Shown piece after piece: positions 52,567 to 63,272 of a stretch of 64,000 nucleotides of DNA (positions within the stretch are counted from its first letter, which is position 1; each line of letters begins with the position of its first letter). The notes under the pieces were generated by a model. The model was not told the origin of the DNA. It worked only from the letters and a program-made list of their open reading frames with translations, and made no database searches. This DNA comes from an uncultured Clostridium sp. (GTDB taxonomy: Bacteria; Bacillota; Clostridia; Lachnospirales; Lachnospiraceae). Where the stretch lies: assembly GCA_900540335.1 (NCBI GenBank), contig UQFC01000001.1, positions 1 through 64,000 on the forward strand. Direction: 5' to 3'. The translations under genes and the position numbers were made by a program.

Positions 52567-53892
52567 TCAGCCGATTCCGCCCACTGCTGCACCGACAATC
52601 AGCACAAGAATACAGATTCCGCAGAATCCGTATTTTCCAAGGGGATAAAACCATCCGCCCAGGGGCTTTTTCCGGCCTTTATTTACTTCTTTCTCTACAA
52701 AGGCTTTCCCCAGAACCCAGAAGAACATAATTCCGGCGATTCCGGCCCCCAGAGGACAGATATAGATGGATACAATATCCATCCAGTCTGATACAATGCC
52801 CTGAATGCAAAGTGAAACCACAGCTCCGGCCAGACCAACCGCCCCGCAGGCAGCTTTTCTGCTCATGTGGAATTTTTCCTGAACCGTGGCAATCGGCGCC
52901 TCATACAGGTTGATCAGCGATGTAATTCCGGCAAAAGCCACAGCCACGAAAAAGATAATGGCAATCATCCGGCCTCCGGCCATTCCCTTAAACAGATTCG
53001 GCAGGAAAATAAACATCAGCCCCGGGCCGCCCTGATCCAGCTGGGCCCCCACTGTAGCCATGGCGGGAATCAGAACCAGCGCTGCCAGCATGGCTGCCAG
53101 GGTATCGAAAAAAGCAACATTTCTGGCTGATGCGGGAATATCCTCCTGATCATCCAGATAGGAACCGTAAATCAGGGTTCCGTTTCCGGCTACGGACAGG
53201 GAGAAAAAGGCCTGTCCCATTGCGTAGATAATCACCTGAGGGTTTAAAAAAGCCTCCGGATCAATGCGGAAAATATAATGGTATCCCGATACTGCTCCCG
53301 GCTGGAATGCAATGTAAACTCCCAGTCCCAGAAACAGGAAGAAAAACAGAGGCATCAGAATCTTATTGACCTTTTCAATGCCGCCTCCGATACCAAACAT
53401 CAGGATTCCTATGGCTGCCGCCAGAGCCGCCAGCTGCCAGCCATTGTTTCCAAAGGAGCTGGCCATACCGCCAAAGGCCGAGCTGAAGCCGTCAATATCT
53501 GCCGGTTCCAGAACGGAACCGGTAAATACACCTGCTGTATATTTAAAAATCCAGCCCATAACCACCGTGTAGCCAATGGCAAGAGCCATAGAACCAAGAA
53601 CAGGAATCAGACCTATCGCCTCTCCTGCTTTTCTCAGTCCTTTTTTCTCACAGGCTGTCCCGAAAGCATCCACCGGACCGGATCTGGTTGCACGGCCGAA
53701 GCTCATCTCTCCAATCACACCGGTGGCGCCAATCAGAGCCACAAAAACAAAATACCAAATCAAGAAGGAGCCGCCGCCGTATTTGGATACGCGGGTGGGA
53801 AACATCCAGATATTTCCCATTCCCACAGCAGAACCGATGCAGGCCAGAATAAATCCCCACCGGGATGCGAATAAGTCTCTCTTCTTTTCCAT
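52567..53892 (-). CDS. Neurotransmitter:sodium symporter family transporter
   Basis: 441 residues with 11-12 helices, LeuT-like. Helix 1 has the sodium/substrate signature RWGFILACIGSAVGMGNIWMFP. Further motifs are GEMSFGRATRSGPVDAF and AMGQAFFSLSVAGNGTLIYG (helix 6). It couples sodium entry to uptake of an amino acid or related amine; the substrate is undetermined. Its start lies five bases after the dnaJ stop and lacks a clear ribosome binding site, so it may be translated by coupling on dnaJ read-through mRNA. Confidence 0.92.
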   Translation of the reverse strand: MEKKRDLFASRWGFILACIGSAVGMGNIWMFPTRVSKYGGGSFLIWYFVFVALIGATGVIGEMSFGRATRSGPVDAFGTACEKKGLRKAGEAIGLIPVLGSMALAIGYTVVMGWIFKYTAGVFTGSVLEPADIDGFSSAFGGMASSFGNNGWQLAALAAAIGILMFGIGGGIEKVNKILMPLFFFLFLGLGVYIAFQPGAVSGYHYIFRIDPEAFLNPQVIIYAMGQAFFSLSVAGNGTLIYGSYLDDQEDIPASARNVAFFDTLAAMLAALVLIPAMATVGAQLDQGGPGLMFIFLPNLFKGMAGGRMIAIIFFVAVAFAGITSLINLYEAPIATVQEKFHMSRKAACGAVGLAGAVVSLCIQGIVSDWMDIVSIYICPLGAGIAGIMFFWVLGKAFVEKEVNKGRKKPLGGWFYPLGKYGFCGICILVLIVGAAVGGIG

Positions 53893-53897
53893 TTTAT

Positions 53898-55043
53898 TTA
53901 TTTAAAGAATTTTCCTTTCCGCTTTTTTTCTTCCGGCTCCGGATGTTCGCCCTTCATAACCGCATCAAACCGGCGCAGGGCTTCCTTCTGCTCGTCAGTC
54001 ATCCGCTCCGGCACCTGAACAACCAGAGTTACATAGTGATCGCCGCGAACATTGCGGTTTCTCAGTGACGGAACGCCTTTTCCTCTCAGGCGGACACGGG
54101 TATCCGTCTGCGTTCCTGCTTTCACCTCGTATTCTACCTCTCCGTCTACTGTGCGGATGCGGATCGGACCGCCCAATGCTGCTGTAGCAAAGGAAATCGG
54201 AACTGTGGAGAAAATACTGGTATCTTGGCGCTTAAATACCGGATGCTGGGATACTACTGCCTCTACCAGCAGATCGCCCCGCTCTCCGCCATTGACACCC
54301 GGCTCTCCGCCGCCTGCGCAGCGAACGCTCTGCCCGTTATCAATACCTGCAGGAATGGTAACCTTGATTTTCTTCTTCCTGGTAACGTATCCGCTTCCGT
54401 AACAGTCCGGACATTTCTCCTTGATAACTTTTCCCTTGCCTCCGCACTCCGGACAGGTCTGCACATTCTGCACCTGGCCGAAGAAGGACTGCTGGGTATA
54501 CATAATCTTTCCTTTTCCGTTACACTTGGGACAGGTTTCCGGAGAGGTTCCCGGCTTTGCTCCGGTTCCGTGGCACTTGCTGCACTCTTCTTTAAAATTG
54601 ATCTCAATCTCTTTTTCACAGCCGAATACAGCTTCTTCAAAAGTAAGACGGATGGCAGCTCTTACATTGGCTCCCCGCATGGGACCGTTATACTGGCTGC
54701 TGCGGCTTCTTCCGCCTCCGAAAATATCACCGAAAATGTCACCGAAAATATCGCCCATATCTGCGCCGCTGAAATCAAAGCCGCCGAAGCCTGCGCCTCC
54801 GCCTGCTCCTCCTTCAAAGGCTGCATGACCGAACTGATCGTACTGTCTTCTCTTTTCCGGATCGCTTAACACACTGTAGGCTTCCGATGCCTCTTTAAAC
54901 TTCTTTTCTGCCTCTGCATCTCCCGGATTACTGTCGGGATGATATTTCTTGGCAAGGGTACGGTATGCTTTTTTCAAAGCGGCTTCGTCCGCATTCTTCG
55001 GGACTCCCAGCACCTCATAATAATCTCTCTTACTCTCTGCCAT
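53898..55043 (-). CDS. dnaJ: Chaperone DnaJ
   Basis: 381 residues, type I DnaJ. J domain (1-70) with HPD in [11 protein letters not shown], a Gly/Phe-rich linker (about 75-115), a zinc-binding region with four CxxCxGxG motifs ([32 protein letters not shown]; about 150-215) and the C-terminal substrate domains. It delivers unfolded proteins to DnaK and stimulates its ATPase. It is the last gene of hrcA-grpE-dnaK-dnaJ, separated from dnaK by 196 bp that hold a GC-rich hairpin. Confidence 0.98.
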   Translation of the reverse strand: MAESKRDYYEVLGVPKNADEAALKKAYRTLAKKYHPDSNPGDAEAEKKFKEASEAYSVLSDPEKRRQYDQFGHAAFEGGAGGGAGFGGFDFSGADMGDIFGDIFGDIFGGGRSRSSQYNGPMRGANVRAAIRLTFEEAVFGCEKEIEINFKEECSKCHGTGAKPGTSPETCPKCNGKGKIMYTQQSFFGQVQNVQTCPECGGKGKVIKEKCPDCYGSGYVTRKKKIKVTIPAGIDNGQSVRCAGGGEPGVNGGERGDLLVEAVVSQHPVFKRQDTSIFSTVPISFATAALGGPIRIRTVDGEVEYEVKAGTQTDTRVRLRGKGVPSLRNRNVRGDHYVTLVVQVPERMTDEQKEALRRFDAVMKGEHPEPEEKKRKGKFFK

Positions 55044-55199
55044 GATGGTTTCCTTCCTCTTTTTCTGTCAAATTGCCTTCCCGCATCATACGGTTGCCGC
55101 CCTGGCGGCCCTTTCCTTTATACGCCGAAACGGCTGTCGCCTTTCCCGGGCTGCCAGGAGCGGCCCCGGAAAAGCGCCAGCCTTTCCCGGCAGAAATCC

Positions 55200-55223
55200 C
55201 CTGCCCGGCTTTTGCCGGGCAGG
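55200..55223 (-). other. GC-rich hairpin between dnaK and dnaJ
   Basis: A perfect 10-bp stem (CCTGCCCGGC / GCCGGGCAGG) with a 4-base loop, 16 bp past the dnaK stop, without a T-tract. It may stabilise the dnaK mRNA end or reduce dnaJ expression, as a processing or pausing element. Confidence 0.6.
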
Positions 55224-55239
55224 TTCTCGTCATGCCTGA

Positions 55240-57126
<1,887 letters not shown>

Positions 57127-57154
57127 CTATACTAAATGAAATAATTGCTCAAAA

Positions 57155-57784
57155 TCAGTTTGCCACCTGTACCATGCTGTGGCGAACCACGGTACCACGA
57201 TACTTGTAGCCCTTTAACAGTTCCTGGGAAATCTCATTCTCCCCGAAATTCTCATCATCTATATGCATCACTGCATTGTGGATATTCGGGTCAAACTGCT
57301 GTCCCACTGCCTCGATTGCTTCTACACCGGCATCCTCCAGCGTTTTCACAAACTGCTTATAAATCATTTCTACGCCTTCGGCGAAGGAAGAACCCTTCAC
57401 ATCCTCCGGCACGGCTGCCAGCCCCCGCTCGAAATTGTCAAGCACAGGCAGAATCTTTTCGATAATGTCTCTTGCTCCAATCTCATACATAGAAGCCTTT
57501 TCTTTTTCTGTCCGCTTGCGGAAGTTATCAAACTCAGCCATCTGCCGTTTCAGGCGATCCTGCAGTTCTTCTATCTGAACATCCTTGGAATCCTTTTTGC
57601 TGCCGGACTGGGATGTATGGTCACCGGCTGTCTCCTCAGCGCCCTCTCCGTTTCCGGCGTCCTGCGCTGCCTGATTCTCCATATGTTCTTCGTTCTCTGT
57701 CTCCGGTGCCTTTACCGCATCCTCTGCGGTCTCCGGCTCCTGCTGACAGGAGTTCTTTTCTTCATTCTTATTATCCTGATTCAT
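57155..57784 (-). CDS. grpE: Nucleotide exchange factor GrpE
   Basis: 209 residues. A long acidic, disordered N-terminus (1-65) is followed by a coiled coil (about 68-125, QIEELQDRLKRQMAEFDNFR) and the beta-wing head (VGQQFDPNIHNAVMHIDDEN..GYKYRGTVVRHSMVQVAN). It releases ADP from DnaK and acts as a thermosensor as a homodimer. It lies six bp after hrcA and about 40 bp before dnaK. Confidence 0.98.
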   Translation of the reverse strand: MNQDNKNEEKNSCQQEPETAEDAVKAPETENEEHMENQAAQDAGNGEGAEETAGDHTSQSGSKKDSKDVQIEELQDRLKRQMAEFDNFRKRTEKEKASMYEIGARDIIEKILPVLDNFERGLAAVPEDVKGSSFAEGVEMIYKQFVKTLEDAGVEAIEAVGQQFDPNIHNAVMHIDDENFGENEISQELLKGYKYRGTVVRHSMVQVAN

Positions 57785-57790
57785 GGTCTA

Positions 57791-58828
57791 TCACCTTTCC
57801 TCATTTTTAAACGTGGCATCCAGCTGCTTCATCAGATTCTTCAGAATGCCGAGAACCTTTTCGTAGTCCATCCGCTTGGGACCGATGATACCGATGGTTC
57901 CCCGGATTCCCTCGCCCAAATCATAATTTGCTGTAACTACGCTGCAGTCCTTCATCGTCTGAACCGGAGTTTCATTTCCGATATAAACCTGAATTCCTGT
58001 CTCATCGGAAGCTTCATTCACATCTGTAATCAGCTCCTGAAGCACATCCTTCTGCTCAAAAGCCTTTAAAAGCTCGCTTGCCCGATCTCCATCGCTTAAC
58101 TCCGGGTACTTGAAAATGTTGGTAGCTCCGCTGGTATAAATCTGCAGGTCCTCCTCATCAGCCCGGATGGCCCGTGCAACCTCTGTCAGCACCGTATCCA
58201 CCAGACCGCTGTGCGCTCCTGCCTGCTCCTTCAGCCGGCTGATCACATCCAGGTTGATTTCCTCAATGGTCAGTCCGTTTAAGGCGCTGTTCAGAAGAAT
58301 GTTCAAATTCAGCAGTTCCTCCCGGCTGATGTTCCTTGGAACATCTACCATGGTGTTCTTAATCAGGTTTCCCTCTACCACTGTAACAATCAGAAGCTTC
58401 CTGTCATCCATCATGGAAAGCTGGATAAACTTCAGTTTGTTTCTGTGATACTGAGGGCCGCTGATCAAAGCTGCGTAATTGGTGTTTGCCGCCAAAAGCT
58501 GTGCAAGCTTCTTCAGTACCAATTCTACCCGGTCAACCCGCTGAATCATCAGCTCCTTGACCTCTGTCACTTCCTGTTCTTTCTCCTGCATAATCTGATC
58601 TACATAGAAGCGATACCCTTTATCCGAAGGAATCCGCCCTGCTGATGTATGAGGCTGCAGGATATATCCCATCTCCTCCAAATCAGACATCTCATTGCGG
58701 ATGGTCGCAGAACTCAGCTTCAAATCCGTATACTTGGAAATGGTTCTCGAACCAACCGGCTCTCCCGTCTCCAGATAAGTTTTGATGATTGCTTTTAATA
58801 TTATAATCTTTCTCTCATCCAGCTCCAT
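57791..58828 (-). CDS. hrcA: Heat-inducible repressor HrcA
   Basis: 345 residues. The N-terminal winged helix carries GSRTISKYTDLKLSSATIRN and DLEEMGYILQPHTSAGRIPS, followed by the GAF-like dimerisation and inserted domains. HrcA binds CIRCE and needs GroEL for activity, so misfolded protein load relieves repression. It is the first gene of the operon and is preceded by a perfect CIRCE, giving autoregulation. Confidence 0.98.
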   Translation of the reverse strand: MELDERKIIILKAIIKTYLETGEPVGSRTISKYTDLKLSSATIRNEMSDLEEMGYILQPHTSAGRIPSDKGYRFYVDQIMQEKEQEVTEVKELMIQRVDRVELVLKKLAQLLAANTNYAALISGPQYHRNKLKFIQLSMMDDRKLLIVTVVEGNLIKNTMVDVPRNISREELLNLNILLNSALNGLTIEEINLDVISRLKEQAGAHSGLVDTVLTEVARAIRADEEDLQIYTSGATNIFKYPELSDGDRASELLKAFEQKDVLQELITDVNEASDETGIQVYIGNETPVQTMKDCSVVTANYDLGEGIRGTIGIIGPKRMDYEKVLGILKNLMKQLDATFKNEER

Positions 58829-58855
58829 TCTGACGGCCTCCTCTCTTTTGGGTTA

Positions 58856-58882
58856 TTAGCACTCGTGAGTGAGGAGTGCTAA
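58856..58882 (-). promoter_or_regulatory. CIRCE operator
   Basis: A perfect match to the consensus TTAGCACTC-N9-GAGTGCTAA, just downstream of the -10 box and 28 bp before the hrcA start. It is the HrcA binding site. Confidence 0.98.
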
Positions 58883-58893
58883 CATCTGTGTTT

Positions 58894-58922
58894 AATATAC
58901 TTTAAGCCAACACATTTGTCAA
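58894..58922 (-). promoter_or_regulatory. hrcA operon promoter
   Basis: TTGACA and TATATT with a 17-base spacer on the minus strand, directly upstream of CIRCE. Confidence 0.9.
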
Positions 58923-59056
58923 GGGTTTTTCAAAAAAACTTTCAAAAATGGAAGGTTCTTTCTTCCTTTCTCTTTCTGCCTTCCGGCAGCGGCCGGGGAG
59001 AAACATACCGGGCATCAAAACCTCCATTTACAGTGTCATATTTTTGTAATAAATTG

Positions 59057-59086
59057 TTGACATTTAACATTTTTGTAATATATAAT
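59057..59086 (+). promoter_or_regulatory. Promoter of the first 3D-domain gene
   Basis: TTGACA and TATAAT, 18 bases apart, about 60 bp upstream of the ATG at 59148. The rest of the 58923-59147 gap holds nothing else that I recognise. Confidence 0.8.
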
Positions 59087-59147
59087 AAGACCTGTGCAGC
59101 AACTCATTGACAATCGTATTTTCAGATGTTTGAGAGGTAACTGAGCA

Positions 59148-59633
59148 ATGAAAAAAATGATATTTCAGAATCTGTTCCGGCTTTCCGCCGCTGTCGTATG
59201 CACCCTGTCCCTGAGCATTTCCGCCTGGGCTTCCACCGAAACTTCTTCTATTGTTATATGTGGTTCAGAATCTTCTGAAGAAGAGGATGAAGTTATTTTA
59301 AGCGAAACTCCGGAAGATATTCAGGATACGGTGGGCGAATTTGTGTCTCTCGGCATGTTTACCACAACCGGTTACTGCAACTGCGAACAATGTTCCGGCG
59401 GCCACAGTCTCACCTATGCCGGCACAGTGCCCCGGGCAGAACACACACTTTCTGCTGATCTGAATCTGTTTCCTATTGGCACACAGCTTATGGTAGACGG
59501 GATTATCTACACAGTTGAAGATATGGGTTCCTCTGTAAACGGCAATATAATCGATATTTTTTACGACTGCCACCAGGATGCCGAGGCCCACGGCATGCAG
59601 ATTCAGGAGGTTTTTGCAATTCCTTCCTGCTGA
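59148..59633 (+). CDS. Secreted 3D-domain protein (short)
   Basis: 161 residues. Signal peptide (1-27, LSLSISAWASTE around the cleavage site), an acidic linker and a C-terminal 3D domain (about 68-160). The three conserved Asp lie in LSADLNLFPIGTQL, YTVEDMGSS and IIDIFYDCH. 3D domains are the catalytic double-psi beta-barrel of MltA-like and Rpf/YocH-type cell-wall lytic proteins. A Cys pair in YCNCEQCSGG matches the second protein downstream. No wall-binding domain is present. It has its own promoter and terminator. Confidence 0.88.
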   Translation: MKKMIFQNLFRLSAAVVCTLSLSISAWASTETSSIVICGSESSEEEDEVILSETPEDIQDTVGEFVSLGMFTTTGYCNCEQCSGGHSLTYAGTVPRAEHTLSADLNLFPIGTQLMVDGIIYTVEDMGSSVNGNIIDIFYDCHQDAEAHGMQIQEVFAIPSC

Positions 59634-59675
59634 AGAAAACTCTCAATCCAATTCCATACATACAAGATATAGTGC

Positions 59676-59712
59676 GAGCGGATACCATATATAGGTTTTC
59701 CGCTCCTTTTTT
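59676..59712 (+). terminator. Terminator of the first 3D-domain gene
   Basis: The arms GAGCGGA..ACC and GGT..TCCGCTC are followed by CTTTTTT, about 40 bp past the stop. Confidence 0.85.
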
Positions 59713-59722
59713 ACGCATTTTG

Positions 59723-59750
59723 TTGACAAATGAAAAAAAATATGTAAAAT
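59723..59750 (+). promoter_or_regulatory. Promoter of the second 3D-domain gene
   Basis: TTGACA and TAAAAT, 16 bases apart. The resulting leader is long, about 220 bases. Confidence 0.7.
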
Positions 59751-59976
59751 AGGGACTTGTTGCTCATATATTACAAATTTGTTACATATATTTAGATTGT
59801 ATGAAACTTTTGTTGATTTTTTGTTTTGCAGCTATCTGCCGCAAAACCTCGTAGCAAATTCCGGTAACATTTGACCCTGTAAAGCTTCAGAAGCCAGACG
59901 CTTCTCACCCGCCTCAAACAGGCAGAACGATGCAGGATATCACTGTTCCGGTCTGAGCAGGAAAGGATTGATTATT
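59751..59976 (+). other. Long structured leader of the second 3D-domain gene
   Basis: About 220 bases between promoter and start with several hairpins: GTTTTGC/GCAAAAC (about 59823-59846), AGAAGC/GCTTCT (about 59889-59906) and GCCT/AGGC near 59911-59923. The part after 59845 is GC-richer than the promoter side. A 17-codon ORF at 59801-59854 has no ribosome binding site. The layout suggests a cis-regulatory RNA, but I could not match it to a known riboswitch. Confidence 0.4.
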
Positions 59977-60723
59977 ATGTTGAAAAACAACACGATTTTT
60001 GCAACACTTGGACTTGCCTTCTGTCTTCTCTTCGGAGGTGCTTTTACCGCCTACGGCAGCCAGCCTGCCAACGGCTTCTTTGACGCCTTCGAGGGAAATA
60101 CGATTGTGGGATGGGGCTGGGATTCTTCCACTCCCAATACTGCAGTTCCGGTACATGTGACTGTAACCAACAAGGAATCCGGCGAAGTAGTCGGTGATTT
60201 CAAGCCCACAGCCGGTACCTTCCGTCAGGACTTAAAAGAAAACGGAATCGGCAACGGAAACCACGGCTTCCGCATTCCCATGGACTGGGACAGCCTTCCC
60301 GACGGTTCCTATGAGATTCAGGGCTGGATTGAAGGCCAGGAGTTTGAAAACACCAAGACCTATGTAAAAGGCGAGGCTGCTCCGGCTGAGGAGACTGCTC
60401 CGGCAGCAGAAAAGCCCCAGCAGAATTCCGGAATGCGTTCTCTGGGCCTGTTCCGTACCACAGCCTACTGCCCCTGCTACAAATGCTCTGAAGGCTGGGG
60501 ACGCCGCACCTCCAGCGGTGCCATTGCCCGCTCCGGTCATACCATCGCCGTAGATCCCCGGGTCATTCCCATGGGCTCCAAGGTCATGATTGGCGGTGTG
60601 ATTTATACAGCAGAGGACCGGGGAGGCGGTGTCAAGGGAAATCACATTGATATCTTTTACGACACTCACGGTCAGACCCGTCAGCACGGCTCCTTTATGC
60701 AGGAAGTATTCCTGGTACAGTAA
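59977..60723 (+). CDS. Secreted 3D-domain protein with N-terminal beta domain
   Basis: About 248 residues from ATG 59977 (GGAAAGG upstream; TTG 59968 is the alternative). Signal peptide (about 1-28, ending near AYGSQPA), an Ig-like domain (about 30-125; FFDAFEGNTIVGWGWDSSTP, SYEIQGWIEGQEF), an Ala/Glu/Pro linker and a C-terminal 3D domain (about 150-248). The three Asp lie in IAVDPRVIPMGSKV, YTAEDRGGG and HIDIFYDTHG. YCPCYKCSEGWG parallels the first 3D protein. It probably acts on peptidoglycan outside the membrane. It is not in an operon. Confidence 0.88.
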   Translation: MLKNNTIFATLGLAFCLLFGGAFTAYGSQPANGFFDAFEGNTIVGWGWDSSTPNTAVPVHVTVTNKESGEVVGDFKPTAGTFRQDLKENGIGNGNHGFRIPMDWDSLPDGSYEIQGWIEGQEFENTKTYVKGEAAPAEETAPAAEKPQQNSGMRSLGLFRTTAYCPCYKCSEGWGRRTSSGAIARSGHTIAVDPRVIPMGSKVMIGGVIYTAEDRGGGVKGNHIDIFYDTHGQTRQHGSFMQEVFLVQ

Positions 60724-60752
60724 TCTGAAAATCAATAACAAATAGAAGAGAA

Positions 60753-60803
60753 AGTACCGCTGAATGGTCTGTTTCATACAGACTTCTCAGCGGTACTGTT
60801 TTG
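60753..60803 (+). terminator. Terminator of the second 3D-domain gene
   Basis: The arms AGTACCGCTGA and TCAGCGGTACT enclose a 23-base loop and are followed by GTTTTGTTT, 30 bp past the stop. Confidence 0.85.
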
Positions 60804-60939
60804 TTTGTAGTATCTGGAATGCTTTCATATCATCGAGCTCTTGCTTTTTCCCCCTGGTACAGGTCTGCTCCCTCCTATGGCAGATATAAAAATTCAGAAA
60901 CCTGTTCCCCCTTTTAAGTTTAGTCTAAAATTTCTTTCT

Positions 60940-61375
60940 CTGGAATTGTGCAAAACCTGACTTTTCCTCTCATAATGCAAAAACTTGACTTCGGTTTGTG
61001 CAGAATCCGGCTTTTTCCTCTGAAAATGCAAAATCTTCGCCCCAGTTTGTGCAGAATCTGACCTTTTCCTCCGAAAATGCAAAATCTTCGCCCCGGTTTG
61101 TGCAGAATCCGGCTTTTTCCTCTGAAAATGCAAAATCTTCGCCCCGGTTTATGCAGGATTCGGCTTTTTCCTTTGAAAATGCAAAATCTTCGCCTCGGTT
61201 TGTGCAGGATCCGGCTTTTTCCTTCAAAAATGCAAAATCTTGGCTTCGGTTTTTGCAGGATCCGGCTTTTTCCTCCAAAAATGCAAAATCTTCTTCCTGT
61301 TTTTTGCAGGATCCGGCTTTTTCCTTCGAAAATGCAAAATCCCCACAGAGGTCCCTACAGAAATAGGCTGTATAT
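60940..61375 (-). repeat. 51-bp tandem repeat array (locus 3)
   Basis: About eight to nine units; TGCAG marks fall at 60999, 61050, 61101, 61152, 61203, 61254 and 61305, all exactly 51 bp apart. The conserved part is CTTTTTCCT..GAAAATGCAAAATCTTC with a variable stretch before each TGCAG. Middle units are almost identical; outer ones diverge. The array sits between the terminators of the 3D gene and argH. Minus-strand frame example: DFAFSEEKAGFCTNRGE. It is open in at least three frames, with no ribosome binding site. Confidence 0.88.
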
Positions 61376-61590
61376 AAATAATTCAGCCATGTATCTTCTT
61401 GCCTGCTCACAGTGAACAAGACGCATCGGATGTCCGCTCTATGAAAATCCAGGCAGAAAACCTCTTATAAAAATAGTCCTTCAATCCACAAAATTCCGCC
61501 TGGAAGCTTTCACTAATGGCGAAAAAGAATATACCTTGGCACATCCTCGCAGAGCATTTTTGTGTCACAGAATGAACGTTCTTATGATAC

Positions 61591-61631
61591 AAAAAAGCCA
61601 GACCAGGTCCATGAAAGAACCTGTGGTCTGA
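61591..61631 (-). terminator. Probable argH terminator
   Basis: The arms TCAGACC..AGGT and ACCT..GGTCTGG are followed by T6 on the minus strand. It lies about 235 bp past the argH stop, beyond the 11-bp repeat tract, so the tract would be transcribed. The 61376-61590 stretch holds nothing else that I recognise. Confidence 0.75.
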
Positions 61632-61703
61632 CTTCTGTTTCTTATCTTTTCTTATTTTTAAGCTTTTCTCAACAGAGTACGTATTCTCTCTCCGGTATTC
61701 TGC

Positions 61704-61846
61704 ATCCAGTAAACCGCCTCGTAGATTCCGCTAAACTTTCACGGAGCTTCCGCTAAACCTCCACTGAACTTCCACTGAACTTCCACTAAGCTTTCATAGG
61801 GTTTCCTCTAATCTTCCATTAAACTTCCATAAAGCCTCCGCTTCCC
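61704..61846 (-). repeat. Degenerate 11-bp tandem repeat downstream of argH
   Basis: Thirteen consecutive units of about 11 bp with consensus TTCCACTRAAC (plus strand). They start at 61704 and keep phase with only two one-base slips, through TTCCGCTAAAC (61726, 61748), TTCCACTGAAC (61770), TTCCACTAAGC (61781) and TTCCATTAAAC (61814). It lies between the argH stop and its terminator. Confidence 0.75.
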
Positions 61847-61866
61847 ATTCTATGTCTGTTTTTGTT

Positions 61867-63246
61867 TTACGCCTCTTCCTCCAGACGTTTTCTGTAAATC
61901 TCAATTACCTTCTTCATGGCCTCCTGTCCGGGAGCGCCGATGGTTACACGCTTTTCCACACAGGTCTTCATGCTGATGGCCTCGTAGATATCCTCCTCAA
62001 ACACAGGGCTGATAGACTGAAACTCCTCCAGAGTCATATCATCCAGGGCAATTCCCCGGTCAATACAGAACAATACCAGCTGTCCTACAATTCCATGGGC
62101 ATCCCGGAAGGGAACTCCGTGATTCACCAGATAGTCAGCAGCATCTGTGGCATTGGTAAAGCCGTTTTTCGCGCTGCTTTCCATCACTTCTTTATTAAAT
62201 GTCATTGTGGAAATCATTCCGGTAAACAAAGCCAGACTTCCCTTTACCGTATCAATGGCATCAAAGGTCAGCTCCTTATCCTCCTGCATATCCTTATCGT
62301 AAGCCAGAGGAATTCCCTTCATAACCGTAAGCATGGACATCAAAGCCCCGTACACACGGCCTGCCTTTCCGCGAACCAGCTCTGCAATGTCAGGATTCTT
62401 CTTCTGAGGCATAATGCTGCTTCCTGTGCTGTAGGCATCGTCCAGCTCCACAAACCGGTATTCATTGCTGTTCCAGATAATAATTTCCTCGCTGAAACGG
62501 CTTAAATGCATGGCAATCACAGACAGGGCAGATAAAAGCTCAATCACATAATCCCGATCGGAAACAGAATCCATACTGTTTAATGTAGGGCCATAAAATC
62601 CAAGAAGCTCTGCCGTATATTCTCGATCCAGGGGATAGGTGGTTCCTGCCAGAGCTCCGGAGCCCAGCGGACAGTAATTCATCCGCTCCCGGATATCATG
62701 AAGACGTCCCCGGTCTCTGGAAAACATTTCAAAATACGCACCTACATGATGGGCCAGAGTAACCGGCTGCGCCTTCTGCAGATGGGTAAAACCAGGCATA
62801 AAGGTATCCGTATTCGCCTCCATAATTGCCAGAAGCTCCTCTAAAAGCTTCCGGACCAGTCCGTCCAGCTCGTCAATTTCATCACGGCAGTAAAGCTTCA
62901 TATCAAGAGCCACCTGATCATTGCGGCTCCGGCCTGTGTGAAGCCTTTTTCCTGCATCACCAATGCGTTCAATCAGATTGGCCTCTACAAAGGAATGAAT
63001 ATCCTCATGCTCCTTTGTAAATTCCAGCTTTCCGGATTCAATATCTACCAGAATTCCCTTCAGTCCGCCGATAATAGCCTCCCGATCCTCCTCTGACACA
63101 ATTCCCTGCTTTGCCAGCATCGTCACATGAGCAATGCTTCCCTGAATATCCTGATGATAAAATTTCTGATCAAAGGACAGAGATTCATTAAAATTGTGTA
63201 CCAGCTGATTCTCTTTCTTCGTAAAACGTCCTCCCCACAGCTTCAT
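61867..63246 (-). CDS. argH: Argininosuccinate lyase
   Basis: 459 residues from ATG 63246 ([11 protein letters not shown]), which has AAAGGAG eight bases upstream; the open frame upstream is not part of the gene. It splits argininosuccinate into arginine and fumarate, the last step of arginine synthesis, as a homotetramer. Motifs: GGRF at the N-terminus, [14 protein letters not shown] [32 protein letters not shown] with the catalytic His region, and the signature [16 protein letters not shown]. No argG is adjacent. It lies 26 bp after the YfhO-like gene on the same strand. Confidence 0.98.
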   Translation of the reverse strand: MKLWGGRFTKKENQLVHNFNESLSFDQKFYHQDIQGSIAHVTMLAKQGIVSEEDREAIIGGLKGILVDIESGKLEFTKEHEDIHSFVEANLIERIGDAGKRLHTGRSRNDQVALDMKLYCRDEIDELDGLVRKLLEELLAIMEANTDTFMPGFTHLQKAQPVTLAHHVGAYFEMFSRDRGRLHDIRERMNYCPLGSGALAGTTYPLDREYTAELLGFYGPTLNSMDSVSDRDYVIELLSALSVIAMHLSRFSEEIIIWNSNEYRFVELDDAYSTGSSIMPQKKNPDIAELVRGKAGRVYGALMSMLTVMKGIPLAYDKDMQEDKELTFDAIDTVKGSLALFTGMISTMTFNKEVMESSAKNGFTNATDAADYLVNHGVPFRDAHGIVGQLVLFCIDRGIALDDMTLEEFQSISPVFEEDIYEAISMKTCVEKRVTIGAPGQEAMKKVIEIYRKRLEEEA

Positions 63247-63272
63247 AATCCAGTCTCCTTTATTTTGCGTTT

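Noticed and set aside
59801..59854. 17-codon hydrophobic ORF in the leader of the second 3D gene.
   Set aside because: No ribosome binding site; its sequence overlaps a GTTTTGC/GCAAAAC hairpin.
59751..59976. c-di-AMP (ydaO) riboswitch.
   Set aside because: Only a short 3'-like fragment matches and the conserved 5' core is missing; kept as an unassigned leader.
60940..61375. CRISPR array.
   Set aside because: Period is 51 bp with imperfect whole-unit repetition rather than constant repeats and unique spacers; no cas genes.
61407..61592. Minus-strand ORF of 61 codons between the repeat array and the argH terminator.
   Set aside because: No ribosome binding site and no recognised family; treated as intergenic.
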